NCBI GenBank assembly: GCA_964556755.1
Contig: CAZKXI010000013.1
Span: forward strand, 1 to 64,000
Length of the DNA stretch: 64,000 nucleotides
Origin: UBA4085 sp964556755
Lineage (GTDB): Bacteria > Acidobacteriota > Aminicenantia > Aminicenantales > UBA4085
Direction of reading: 5' to 3'
Part shown: positions 24,213 to 31,841 of the stretch, piece after piece
Numbering within the stretch: the first letter of the stretch is position 1
Layout of the letters: every line of letters begins with the position of its first letter
Made by a program: the position numbers and the translations under genes
Notes under the pieces: generated by a model
The model's input: the letters and a program-made list of their open reading frames with translations, nothing else
What the model was told of the DNA's origin: nothing
Databases searched by the model: none

Positions 24213-26429
24213 TCAATAGGCCTTCTGCAGCGATATGCCCCGATAGTACTTTCCCAGAATCTCCTCGTAGGAGGCGCCCTGCTGGGCCATCCGGAAGGAG
24301 CCGATCTGGCACAGGCCCACGCCGTGCCCCCAGCCCTTGCCGCTGAAGACGAAGTGGCTGACGGATCCGTCGGGGGCGTACTCGCGGTCGATGACGAACA
24401 GGGTGTCCCTCAGATTGAGAACCTGGCGGATCCGCATGCCGCGGACCCGGCTCTGCCCAGCCTGGCCGACGATGTTCAGCTCCACGACCCGCTTGGAGGC
24501 GCCCCTCTTGACCGGCAACAGGTCGATCAGGCGGCCGACCGGATAGGACTGGTTGATCCGCTCTTGCAGCTCCTGGCGGGAGACCCGGACCTGCCAGCGG
24601 TGGAAGGGCGAGGCCGCGTCGAGAGCATAGGCGGAGCGGGATTGGACGAGGCGCAGGAGGCGGATCTTCCCATCCGCCTCAATCCAGCGGACGGCGTCTC
24701 CCGGAAGGAGATCCAGGCTCGAGGCGGCGGCGGGCGCGCCCGAGGCGTCGCGGAAGAGAGCCGCTCCCGGAACGATCTCCAGCGTCCTCTCCCCGTCCTC
24801 GGTGTGCAGGACCAGGGCCTCGCGGCGGAGCTCGTGCAGGGTGCCTTGGCGGGCGAAGTCCCGGTAGGTCGAGAGGACCGCATGGAGAGCCGCGGCGGCT
24901 TCGGCCCGGCTGACCGGCCGGTCCCGATCGATCCAGCGCTCCGGCGCGGCGGCCAATCCGGACGAGATGAAGTAGGCCAGGACGGCCCGCTCGCGCCCGC
25001 TCAGATGGGACGCGTCCCGCAAGATCCGCTCCGCCTCGCCGGGAACGACGAGGTTGCTGACCCGATCGTCCCAATCGAAGGCGGCGACCAGCTGGACGGC
25101 CAAGGCCGGATAGCTGAGGGGCGCGTTCTCGGCCGGGGCCCGGCCGGGCTTCTTGCCCAGATAGGCCGCGCCCCGAACCATCCACCCCCAGGCCTCGACC
25201 GTCGTCGTCGGGGCGTTCCACCAGGCCGCATCCGTCTCCAGGTCCATGATCCCGAGGGCGGCCAAGGCGCCGGCGGCATAGGCGGCGGGCCGGCCGTCCG
25301 CGGTCAGGGGCGGGAAGACGGCGGGCGAGCGGACCGTCCAGCCTTCCTCATGGTCCGGGACGCATTCGGTGCTCTTCAGGTACGGGGCCGGCGCGCCTTC
25401 GAAGATCGCTTCGACGTCCTCGGTGACGCCGCCGCAGGTGCTCATGTAGAGGGCGTTGATAAGCTTGCCGCCGTAGACCGCCGCTTCCCGGCGGGTCTCT
25501 TCGACGGCCCGCGTGCTCAGGGGGTGCTCGGCGGAGAGGCCGAGGTAGACCTGCGAGACCGGCGTCGCGTGGAGATCGAATCCGAGGCTTTCGAACTGGC
25601 CCATGTTCTTGAGGGCGTAGGTCCGGGCGGCCACGGCCTGGGCTTTTTGGGCCTCAATCTCGGTGAAGAAGGACGGCGGCAGCTCGCCGGGCACCACGCC
25701 CTTCAGATAGTCTTCCACGTTGAGGGTGTTGATCAGGATCAGGCCCTTGCGGCTTCCGCGCAGGGTCATGATCCCGCGGTAGGTGCGGCCCCGGTACCGA
25801 AGATAGCTGTCGCTTGAGGCGGGAATGAAGTAGAGCGACGATTCGGCATTGAGGTTCATCAAATGGCCGTTGACAAGGACCCAGTGGGGGTGGTTTTCCG
25901 CCTCGACCACCTCCTCGCGGACGATCCAGGCCTCCGCAAAGCCGAGAAGGCCGGCCTGCCGGATGAAGCCCAAAGCGTCGCCCCGGGTCAGGAAATCCCC
26001 GACCCGGACGTAGTAAACGGGATCGCCGGCCGCGTCGGGCTCCTGGGCCACCGAGATCTTGCGGGATATCTTGGCCCGCAGGGCCCGGGCGGCTTCCTCG
26101 GCCTCGTCGCGCCGGAGATGCTGCGAGACTTGGACCAGGAACTTCTCGCTCAGCTTGTCCCGCTGCCCCTGGATGCGGGCCTGGGCCGCGTCTTCGGCCA
26201 GGAGCTTGTAGGCCCCGTCGACCTGGTAGATCTTCATGCCGGAAGAGGATGTGATGAGGATGTCCTCGACATTGACGCCCAGGGCGATGCGGATGACCGG
26301 CTTGGCAATCGGGTAGCCCTGGAAGAAGAGGTTCTCCTCGCCGAACGGAGCCGGCTTCGCGGCGCAGAAATAGAGCAGGGCGAAAGCCAGGAAGACGGCT
26401 TTATGGTGATGGGTCAGGATCCTGCGCAT
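24213..26429 (-). CDS. SpoIID/LytB-family protein with SPOR domain
   Basis: A 738-residue envelope protein probably acting on peptidoglycan. After an N-terminal signal/anchor (about residues 10-24) comes a helical region, then a SPOR-like domain (VYYVRVGDFLTRGDALGFI, about 145-190), which in other bacteria binds denuded glycan strands. The SpoIID domain follows: VEDYLKGVVPGELP, AQKAQAVAARTYALKN, STCGGVTEDVE and the closing GKGWGHGVGLCQIGS at the C-terminus. It is split by a long insertion (about 400-650) containing an SLH-like stretch (DRDRPVSRAEAAAALHAVL). SpoIID is a lytic transglycosylase in spore formers; here no sporulation genes are seen, so a role in cell-wall remodelling or division is more likely. 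Start ATG 26429; the open frame upstream overlaps the promoter region. Confidence 0.85.
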   Translation of the reverse strand: MRRILTHHHKAVFLAFALLYFCAAKPAPFGEENLFFQGYPIAKPVIRIALGVNVEDILITSSSGMKIYQVDGAYKLLAEDAAQARIQGQRDKLSEKFLVQVSQHLRRDEAEEAARALRAKISRKISVAQEPDAAGDPVYYVRVGDFLTRGDALGFIRQAGLLGFAEAWIVREEVVEAENHPHWVLVNGHLMNLNAESSLYFIPASSDSYLRYRGRTYRGIMTLRGSRKGLILINTLNVEDYLKGVVPGELPPSFFTEIEAQKAQAVAARTYALKNMGQFESLGFDLHATPVSQVYLGLSAEHPLSTRAVEETRREAAVYGGKLINALYMSTCGGVTEDVEAIFEGAPAPYLKSTECVPDHEEGWTVRSPAVFPPLTADGRPAAYAAGALAALGIMDLETDAAWWNAPTTTVEAWGWMVRGAAYLGKKPGRAPAENAPLSYPALAVQLVAAFDWDDRVSNLVVPGEAERILRDASHLSGRERAVLAYFISSGLAAAPERWIDRDRPVSRAEAAAALHAVLSTYRDFARQGTLHELRREALVLHTEDGERTLEIVPGAALFRDASGAPAAASSLDLLPGDAVRWIEADGKIRLLRLVQSRSAYALDAASPFHRWQVRVSRQELQERINQSYPVGRLIDLLPVKRGASKRVVELNIVGQAGQSRVRGMRIRQVLNLRDTLFVIDREYAPDGSVSHFVFSGKGWGHGVGLCQIGSFRMAQQGASYEEILGKYYRGISLQKAY

Positions 26430-26552
26430 AAAACGGCTCACGGCTCTTAGCGCCCCGGGGGCGCTTATTCGCTCCTTGAACGGTCTATATATGCCGCCCG
26501 GACGGGCGAGACATACCATATATGGGGGATTGCCGACGATAGCAGGGAGAGT

Positions 26553-26581
26553 ATGCTAACCGATGGAGGAGGCCGTGTCAA
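26553..26581 (-). promoter_or_regulatory. promoter for the SpoIID-speE unit
   Basis: On the minus strand TTGACA (26581-26576), a 17-bp spacer and TAGCAT (26558-26553). It points towards the SpoIID gene with a leader of about 115 bases, and is back-to-back with the plus-strand promoter at 26607. Confidence 0.5.
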
Positions 26582-26606
26582 GCCCTGCCCCTCTCCCCGC
26601 GTCTTT

Positions 26607-26634
26607 TTGACATTTCTCGTCATTCGGATATAAT
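26607..26634 (+). promoter_or_regulatory. consensus sigma-70 promoter of the acs-acp-kbl-satP operon
   Basis: TTGACA (26607-26612), 16-bp spacer, TATAAT (26629-26634). Both hexamers are perfect, the best match seen in the window, suggesting high constitutive expression. The start codon is 36 bp further on with GAGGGA at 26658-26663. Confidence 0.75.
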
Positions 26635-26669
26635 CTCGTCCTCTTAAACTCAACCTCGAGGGATGGACC

Positions 26670-28373
26670 ATGCCCAACATCGGCGCCTATGACCAAGCGT
26701 ATGCGGATTTCTCCTGGACGATCGCGGAGAAAGAGCTCGAATACGAGCCCGGCTCGGTTCTCAACATCGGCTGGCACTGCTCCGATCGAATCTGCCTGAA
26801 AGGCCAGGGCGGCAAGACCGCTCTTCTCTGGGAGGGCCTGGGAGGAGCCGAGAAGCGATTCACCTACAACGATATCCGGGTGGCCAGCAACACCATCGGC
26901 CACTTTCTGCGGGGTCTCGGGATCACGGCCGGCGACAGGGTCTGCCTGTTCATGGACAAGGTGCCGGAGCTCTACCTGGGCGTCCTGGGCATCCTCAAGA
27001 TCGGGGCCATCGGCCAGCCGCTCTTCTCCGCCTTCGGCGACGAATCGCTGTTCGTCCGCCTGGAAAACGCCGGCACCCGGGCCATCATCACCCAGCGCAA
27101 GCATGCCCCCAAGGTCCGCAAGATCCTGGACAAGCTGCCAGCCCTGGAGCACATCATCATCGTCGACCACGACGGCAAGGCGCCTCTGCAAAGGAAGGAG
27201 GTCGCCTTCAGCCTGGACAAGGCCGCCCCCGTCGAGTCGATCGATATCCACCCGACCCTGGCCGAGTCCCCCTCCCTGCTCCACTACACCTCCGGGACCA
27301 CCGGCCTGCCCAAGGGCGTCAAGCACGTCCACTACTCCCTCGTCTCGCAGTACCTGACGGCCAAGTGGGTCCTGGACGTTCGTCCCGACGACATCTATTG
27401 GTGCACGGCCGACCCCGGCTGGGTCACCGGCACCTCCTACGGCATCCTCGGGCCCTGGAGCCTGGGCGTCACCCAATGCGTCATGGACACCGGCTTCTCG
27501 GCCGAGGCCTGGTACAAGTTCATCGAGAAGCACAAGGTCACGGTCTGGTATTCCGCCCCGACCGCGATCCGCTCCCTGATGAAGGCCGGCGACGAGATCA
27601 TCAAGAAATACGACCTGTCGAGCCTGCGGCTCCTGGCCAGCGTCGGCGAGCCTCTCAACTCCGAGGCCGTGCTGTGGTCGGAGCGGGTCTTCGGCCGGGC
27701 CTTCCTGGACACCTACTTTCAGACCGAGACCGGCTCCATCATGATCACCAACTTCCCGGGCCTGAAGATCAAGCCCGGCTCCATGGGCAAGCCCTTCCCC
27801 GGCATCACCGCCACCGTCCTCGACCCCAAGACCTACGAGCCCTACCCCGAGCCCGGCAAGATCGGACTCATCGCCATCCAGCCCGGCTGGCCGGCCATGA
27901 TGCGGACCTACTGGAACAACGAGGAGACCTACCGCAAGAAGTTCCGGAACGGCTGGTACATGACCGGCGACCGGGCCTCTCTGGATAAAGAAGGCTACTT
28001 CTGGTTCATCGGCCGCGACGACGACATCATCAACACCGGCGGCCACCTGGTCAGCCCCTTCGAGGTCGAGTCGGCCCTCATTGAGCACCCGGCCGTGGCC
28101 GAGTCGGCCGTGGTCAGCAAGCCCGACCCGATCAACATGGAGGTCGTCAAGGCCTTCGTCACCCTCAAGCCCGGCTTCACCGGCAGCGCCGACCTGGACC
28201 TGGAGATCATGAACTTTATCCGCAAGAAGCTGTCGCCGCTGGCCATGCCTCAGGAGATCGAGTTCGCCCCTTCGCTGCCCAAGACCCGCAGCGGCAAGAT
28301 CATGCGCCGGATCCTGAAGGCCAAGGAGTGGGGCGAGGAGATCGGCGACACGTCCACCCTGGAAGACGATTGA
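26670..28373 (+). CDS. AMP-forming acetyl/acyl-CoA synthetase
   Basis: 567-residue member of the ANL superfamily close to acetyl-CoA synthetases. Motifs: YTSGTTGLPKG (P-loop), YFQTETG, WYMTGD, GRDDDIINTGGHLVSPFEVE and catalytic K543 in TRSGKIMRR, the Lys that is acetylated by Pat-type enzymes in AcsA. It activates acetate or another short acid via an acyl-adenylate. It is first in an operon with an acyl carrier protein, Kbl and the SatP acetate transporter, and a PatZ-like acetyltransferase gene lies 3.5 kb away. Substrate could be acetate (SatP context), but charging of the adjacent carrier protein is also possible. Confidence 0.88.
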   Translation: MPNIGAYDQAYADFSWTIAEKELEYEPGSVLNIGWHCSDRICLKGQGGKTALLWEGLGGAEKRFTYNDIRVASNTIGHFLRGLGITAGDRVCLFMDKVPELYLGVLGILKIGAIGQPLFSAFGDESLFVRLENAGTRAIITQRKHAPKVRKILDKLPALEHIIIVDHDGKAPLQRKEVAFSLDKAAPVESIDIHPTLAESPSLLHYTSGTTGLPKGVKHVHYSLVSQYLTAKWVLDVRPDDIYWCTADPGWVTGTSYGILGPWSLGVTQCVMDTGFSAEAWYKFIEKHKVTVWYSAPTAIRSLMKAGDEIIKKYDLSSLRLLASVGEPLNSEAVLWSERVFGRAFLDTYFQTETGSIMITNFPGLKIKPGSMGKPFPGITATVLDPKTYEPYPEPGKIGLIAIQPGWPAMMRTYWNNEETYRKKFRNGWYMTGDRASLDKEGYFWFIGRDDDIINTGGHLVSPFEVESALIEHPAVAESAVVSKPDPINMEVVKAFVTLKPGFTGSADLDLEIMNFIRKKLSPLAMPQEIEFAPSLPKTRSGKIMRRILKAKEWGEEIGDTSTLEDD

Positions 28374-28406
28374 GCGTCCCGAATATCCCCTAAGGAGTCA
28401 CCCACC

Positions 28407-28658
28407 ATGGCCGACGAGCTGAAGGACATCGTTCTCAAGTACGTCACCGCCGAGTACCTGGAAGAGGGCAGCGATCCCATCACCTACGACACCCCGCTCA
28501 TCTCGGGCGGCATCGTCGACTCCTTCTCCATGGTCTCGCTGAAGCGGTTCCTGGAGAACAAGTACAAGATCAGCATCCCCGATGACCAGGCCACCCCCGA
28601 GGCTTTCGACTCGGTCGACAAGATCGCCGACCTGGTCCGCCGCTTCACCCAGGCTTGA
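28407..28658 (+). CDS. acyl carrier protein
   Basis: 83 residues, helical, with phosphopantetheine-accepting S39 in GGIVDSFSMVSLKRFLE (the usual DSL is DSF here). TAAGGAGT precedes the ATG. It sits between an AMP-forming ligase and the alpha-oxoamine synthase Kbl, with no fatty-acid synthesis genes around, so it is a dedicated carrier and not the housekeeping AcpP. In some sphingolipid-making bacteria a serine palmitoyltransferase is accompanied by its own ACP and ACP ligase, a precedent for this arrangement. What acyl group it holds here is unknown. Confidence 0.88.
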   Translation: MADELKDIVLKYVTAEYLEEGSDPITYDTPLISGGIVDSFSMVSLKRFLENKYKISIPDDQATPEAFDSVDKIADLVRRFTQA

Positions 28659-28704
28659 GGCCGCGCCGCGCCGCCGCCGTTCCCCCCGCGCAAGGAGTCT
28701 AACC

Positions 28705-29952
28705 ATGTCCTATAACGACACAACCCGGGCCCTCTACCAGAACGTCCTCAAGGGTCTCCAGGAGGCCGGCCTGTTCAAGCAGGAGCGCTTCATCCACTCC
28801 GCCCAGGCGGCCGACATCGAAGTCGAGTTCCCCTCCGGCGCCTCGGTCAAGCCGGTCATCAACATGTGCGCCAACAACTACCTCGGCCTGTCGAGCCACC
28901 CCCAGGTGGTCCAAGCGGCCCACGAGGGCCTGGACAGCCGCGGCTACGGCATGTCCTCGGTTCGCTTCATCTGCGGCACCCAGGACATCCACCGCGAGCT
29001 GGAGCGGGTCACGACCGAGTTCCTGGGCACCGAGGACACCATCCTCTTCCCCTCCTGCATGGACGCCAACGCCGGCGTCTTCGAGGCCATCCTGACCAAG
29101 GACGACGTCATGATCTCGGACCGCCTGGTCCACGCCTCGCTCATCGACGGCATCCGCCTCTGCTCGGCCATGCAGGACACCTTCAAGCACGCCGACATGG
29201 CCCACCTGGAGCAGAAGCTGGAGATGCACCAGGACCGCCGCCTGCGGCTGGTCATCACTGACGGGGTCTTCTCCATGGATGGCGACACGGCGCCGCTGGA
29301 CAAGATGGTGGCCCTGTGCGAGAAGTACAATGCCATGCTCCTGGTCGACGACTCCCATTCGACCGGCTTCATCGGCAAGACCGGCCGCGGGACGCACGAG
29401 AAGTACGGCGTCCTGGGGAAGATCGACGTCATCACCACGACCTACGGCAAGGGCCTGGGCGGGGCGACCGGGGGCTGCGTCTCCGGCCGCAAGGAGCTGG
29501 TCGAGATGTGCCGCCAAAAGGCCCGGCCCTATCTCTTCTCTAATTCCATCGCCCCCATGGTTGTCTCCGGCGTCCTCAAGGTCTTCGAGATCCTCAACGC
29601 CTCGACCGAGCGCCGCGACAAGCTGGAATGGAACGCGGCCTATTGGCGCAAGGGCCTGCAAGAGGCCGGCTTCGTCCTCAAGGAAGGCGACACGCCCATC
29701 GTCCCGGTCATGCTCTTCAACGCCAAGCTGGCCCAGGACTTCTCCCGCGGCCTCTACGAGGAGGGCATCTACGCGGTCGGCTTCTTCTTCCCGGTCGTGC
29801 CCCAGAGCCAGGCCCGCATCCGAACCCAGCTGTCGGCCGGGCACGAGAAGCACCATCTCGACCGGGCCTTGGATGCCTTCATCAAGGTCGGCAAGAAGCT
29901 CGACATCCTGGGCAAGACGCGCCAGGAGATCATCGACCGCTTCGGCATGTAG
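28705..29952 (+). CDS. kbl: glycine C-acetyltransferase (2-amino-3-ketobutyrate CoA ligase)
   Basis: PLP-dependent alpha-oxoamine synthase, 415 residues. It converts 2-amino-3-ketobutyrate plus CoA to glycine and acetyl-CoA, the second step of threonine degradation after Tdh. Visible features: MCANNYLGLSSHP, ITDGVFSMDGD, VDDSHSTGFIGKTGRG and PLP lysine K249 in TTYGKGLGGATGG, then RPYLFSNSIAP and GFFFPVVP as in E. coli Kbl. The strong match to Kbl argues against serine palmitoyltransferase, but the ACP just upstream leaves room for use of an acyl-ACP. AAGGAG at 28693-28698 sets the start. Followed 8 bp later by satP. Confidence 0.92.
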   Translation: MSYNDTTRALYQNVLKGLQEAGLFKQERFIHSAQAADIEVEFPSGASVKPVINMCANNYLGLSSHPQVVQAAHEGLDSRGYGMSSVRFICGTQDIHRELERVTTEFLGTEDTILFPSCMDANAGVFEAILTKDDVMISDRLVHASLIDGIRLCSAMQDTFKHADMAHLEQKLEMHQDRRLRLVITDGVFSMDGDTAPLDKMVALCEKYNAMLLVDDSHSTGFIGKTGRGTHEKYGVLGKIDVITTTYGKGLGGATGGCVSGRKELVEMCRQKARPYLFSNSIAPMVVSGVLKVFEILNASTERRDKLEWNAAYWRKGLQEAGFVLKEGDTPIVPVMLFNAKLAQDFSRGLYEEGIYAVGFFFPVVPQSQARIRTQLSAGHEKHHLDRALDAFIKVGKKLDILGKTRQEIIDRFGM

Positions 29953-29960
29953 GAGGACCC

Positions 29961-30536
29961 ATGGACGGCAAGCTCGCCAATCCCGCCCCCCTCGGCCTGA
30001 TGGGCTTCGGCATGACCACGGTCCTGCTGAACATCCACAACGCCGGCTTCTTTCCGGTCAGCGCCATGGTCCTGGCCATGGGCATCTTCTACGGCGGCCT
30101 GGCCCAGGTCATCGCCGGGATCATGGAGTACAAGAAGGGCAACACCTTCGGGACGACGGCCTTCACCTCCTACGGGCTGTTCTGGATGACTCTGGTCGCG
30201 ACCTGGGTCATCCCCGGGACCAACGCGCCCAACGGCGGGGCCACCCCGGCCCCCTACTTGGGCTTCTACCTGGCCCTCTGGGGCGTGTTCACCTTTTTCA
30301 TGTGGCTGGGGACCTTCAAGAAGAACCGGGCCCTCCAGTTCGTCTTCCTCAGTCTGACCGTGCTCTTCTTCCTCCTGGCCGCCCGCGACTGGCTCGGCTC
30401 CCCCGCCATCGGGCGCTTGGCCGGCTTCGAAGGCATCGTCTGCGGCCTGTCGGCGATCTACCTGGCCATGGCCGAGGTTCTCAACGAGGCCAAGGGGCGG
30501 ACGTTCCTGCCGATCGGCGAGATCAAGAAGGCCTGA
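29961..30536 (+). CDS. satP: GPR1/FUN34/YaaH (SatP) family acetate transporter
   Basis: 191-residue inner-membrane protein with six membrane helices and the family signature NPAPLGLMGFG at the N-terminus. Members move acetate or succinate with protons. AGGAGG overlaps the end of kbl, so translation is coupled. Together with Acs and Kbl it suggests that acetate made from threonine leaves the cell, or that outside acetate is taken in and activated. Confidence 0.92.
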   Translation: MDGKLANPAPLGLMGFGMTTVLLNIHNAGFFPVSAMVLAMGIFYGGLAQVIAGIMEYKKGNTFGTTAFTSYGLFWMTLVATWVIPGTNAPNGGATPAPYLGFYLALWGVFTFFMWLGTFKKNRALQFVFLSLTVLFFLLAARDWLGSPAIGRLAGFEGIVCGLSAIYLAMAEVLNEAKGRTFLPIGEIKKA

Positions 30537-30571
30537 GCGGGTCGGGCCGGCGGATCGGACGAAGGCGAGGA

Positions 30572-31828
30572 TCAGAAGAAGTAATAGACGGCGGCGAGCA
30601 GCCGCAGGTTCGCAACCCGAGAGTCGCCGCTCACCCGGCCTCCCGCGTCGGTTGGGCCGTAGGCGGCGGAGGTGTATTCAACCTCTCCCGCCAAGCGGAC
30701 CGGGCCCGCGTTGAGCACGATGCGGGGCGCGACGCGGTAGAGATCCTTAATGTCGAAGCCCCGGCCGTAGACGGGGCCCCCAATCGTTCCGAGAACGCCC
30801 AGGTTCCGGCTCCAGCCGAGAAAAAGCCCGGCCTGGATCTTGCGGCCGTTCGTCGCCACATCGGCCCAGCCCGACAGGACTTCCATGGCGGCATAGTCGA
30901 CCAGGCCGCGCTCCGCGTCCAGGACCGACTGAACCGCGTAGCCTCCCAACATGGTCAGGTGGTAGGGATTCTGTCCGTAGAAAGCCTCCAGCTTGAGAGT
31001 CAGGCCTTTGCTCCGGGCCTTGAAGAAGGCCATCCCCGACCAATCGCCGAGGCGCGCCTCGTCCATGTATCCGGACGCCGTCTGCAAGCGCGGCCGCAGC
31101 CGCTTATAATCCCCGGCTGCTCCGATCAGGAGCTCGCCGCCGGCCCGCGTCTTCCAAGCCCGCTGGAGCTTCAGGACCAGCTCGGGAAAGGCGGCGTTGC
31201 GGGCGTAGGAGGTCCCGCCGCCGTCGGGGCCGGCGGAAGAGAAGTCTCGCTGGGACAGGGCCGCGGCTTGGAGGCTCCAGCGGCCGAAGGACCGGGTCAG
31301 CCGGATCTGGGGGGAACGGTTGAAGGGCTGGAACGGGGCGCCCGTGTTGAAGGAGACGACGTCCGGGAAGCTTTCGACCACGAACAGGGGGTGCCAATAC
31401 TGCCCGACAAGCAGCTCGGTGGCCTTCCACTCCAGCTTGAGGAAGGCGTGGCGGAGGCGGAATCCGTTGATGTCGGCCTCGGACGTCCCGAAGAACTCGG
31501 CCTCGATCAAGCCGGACGTCTTGGCTCCGAGGGCATCCGGCCCCGTGATCTTGCCCTGCAACCGGGTCTGCAGGGACAGAATGTGAAAGCTCGAGGCGGC
31601 GTTCAGATCCCGCCCCTCCGGGTCCGGGACGACCGGCTTGGGATAGAGAAGGAAATGGCCCTCCCGCAGGCTGACGGTCTGGCGCGAGTCGTAGAGGATG
31701 TCGGTCTTCACGAAGCCGGAGAAGGAGATGCCGAAAGCGGGCTTGTCCTGGGCCGCGCCCGGGACGGCCCAGGCGGCCGAGGCAGCCGCCAAGGCCAGGA
31801 GAAGCCAAGGCCGGCGGATGGATATCAT
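30572..31828 (-). CDS. outer-membrane porin-like protein
   Basis: 418 residues. Signal peptide (LLLALAAASAAWAVPGAAQ), then FSGFVKTDILYDSRQ, which resembles the start of DcaP-type trimeric porins, many amphipathic strands, and a C-terminal AAVYYFF ending in Phe. About 16 or more strands fit the length. Its substrate is unknown. It lies 13 bp downstream of the PatZ-like gene and may share its transcript, which would tie it to uptake of organic acids. Confidence 0.75.
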   Translation of the reverse strand: MISIRRPWLLLALAAASAAWAVPGAAQDKPAFGISFSGFVKTDILYDSRQTVSLREGHFLLYPKPVVPDPEGRDLNAASSFHILSLQTRLQGKITGPDALGAKTSGLIEAEFFGTSEADINGFRLRHAFLKLEWKATELLVGQYWHPLFVVESFPDVVSFNTGAPFQPFNRSPQIRLTRSFGRWSLQAAALSQRDFSSAGPDGGGTSYARNAAFPELVLKLQRAWKTRAGGELLIGAAGDYKRLRPRLQTASGYMDEARLGDWSGMAFFKARSKGLTLKLEAFYGQNPYHLTMLGGYAVQSVLDAERGLVDYAAMEVLSGWADVATNGRKIQAGLFLGWSRNLGVLGTIGGPVYGRGFDIKDLYRVAPRIVLNAGPVRLAGEVEYTSAAYGPTDAGGRVSGDSRVANLRLLAAVYYFF

Positions 31829-31841
31829 CGCTCGTCCCTCC

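Noticed and set aside
26316..26336. ENLFFQG in the SpoIID protein, similar to a viral (TEV) protease site
   Set aside because: It follows the signal anchor and is a chance match; nothing else suggests a construct or a virus.
26516..26525. CCATATATGG palindrome
   Set aside because: It resembles a eukaryotic CArG box, which has no meaning here; it lies in an AT-rich leader. A bacterial operator is possible but unsupported.
28705..29952. Serine palmitoyltransferase as the identity of the Kbl gene
   Set aside because: The C-terminal half follows E. coli Kbl closely and tdh is nearby; the ACP neighbour alone is not enough.
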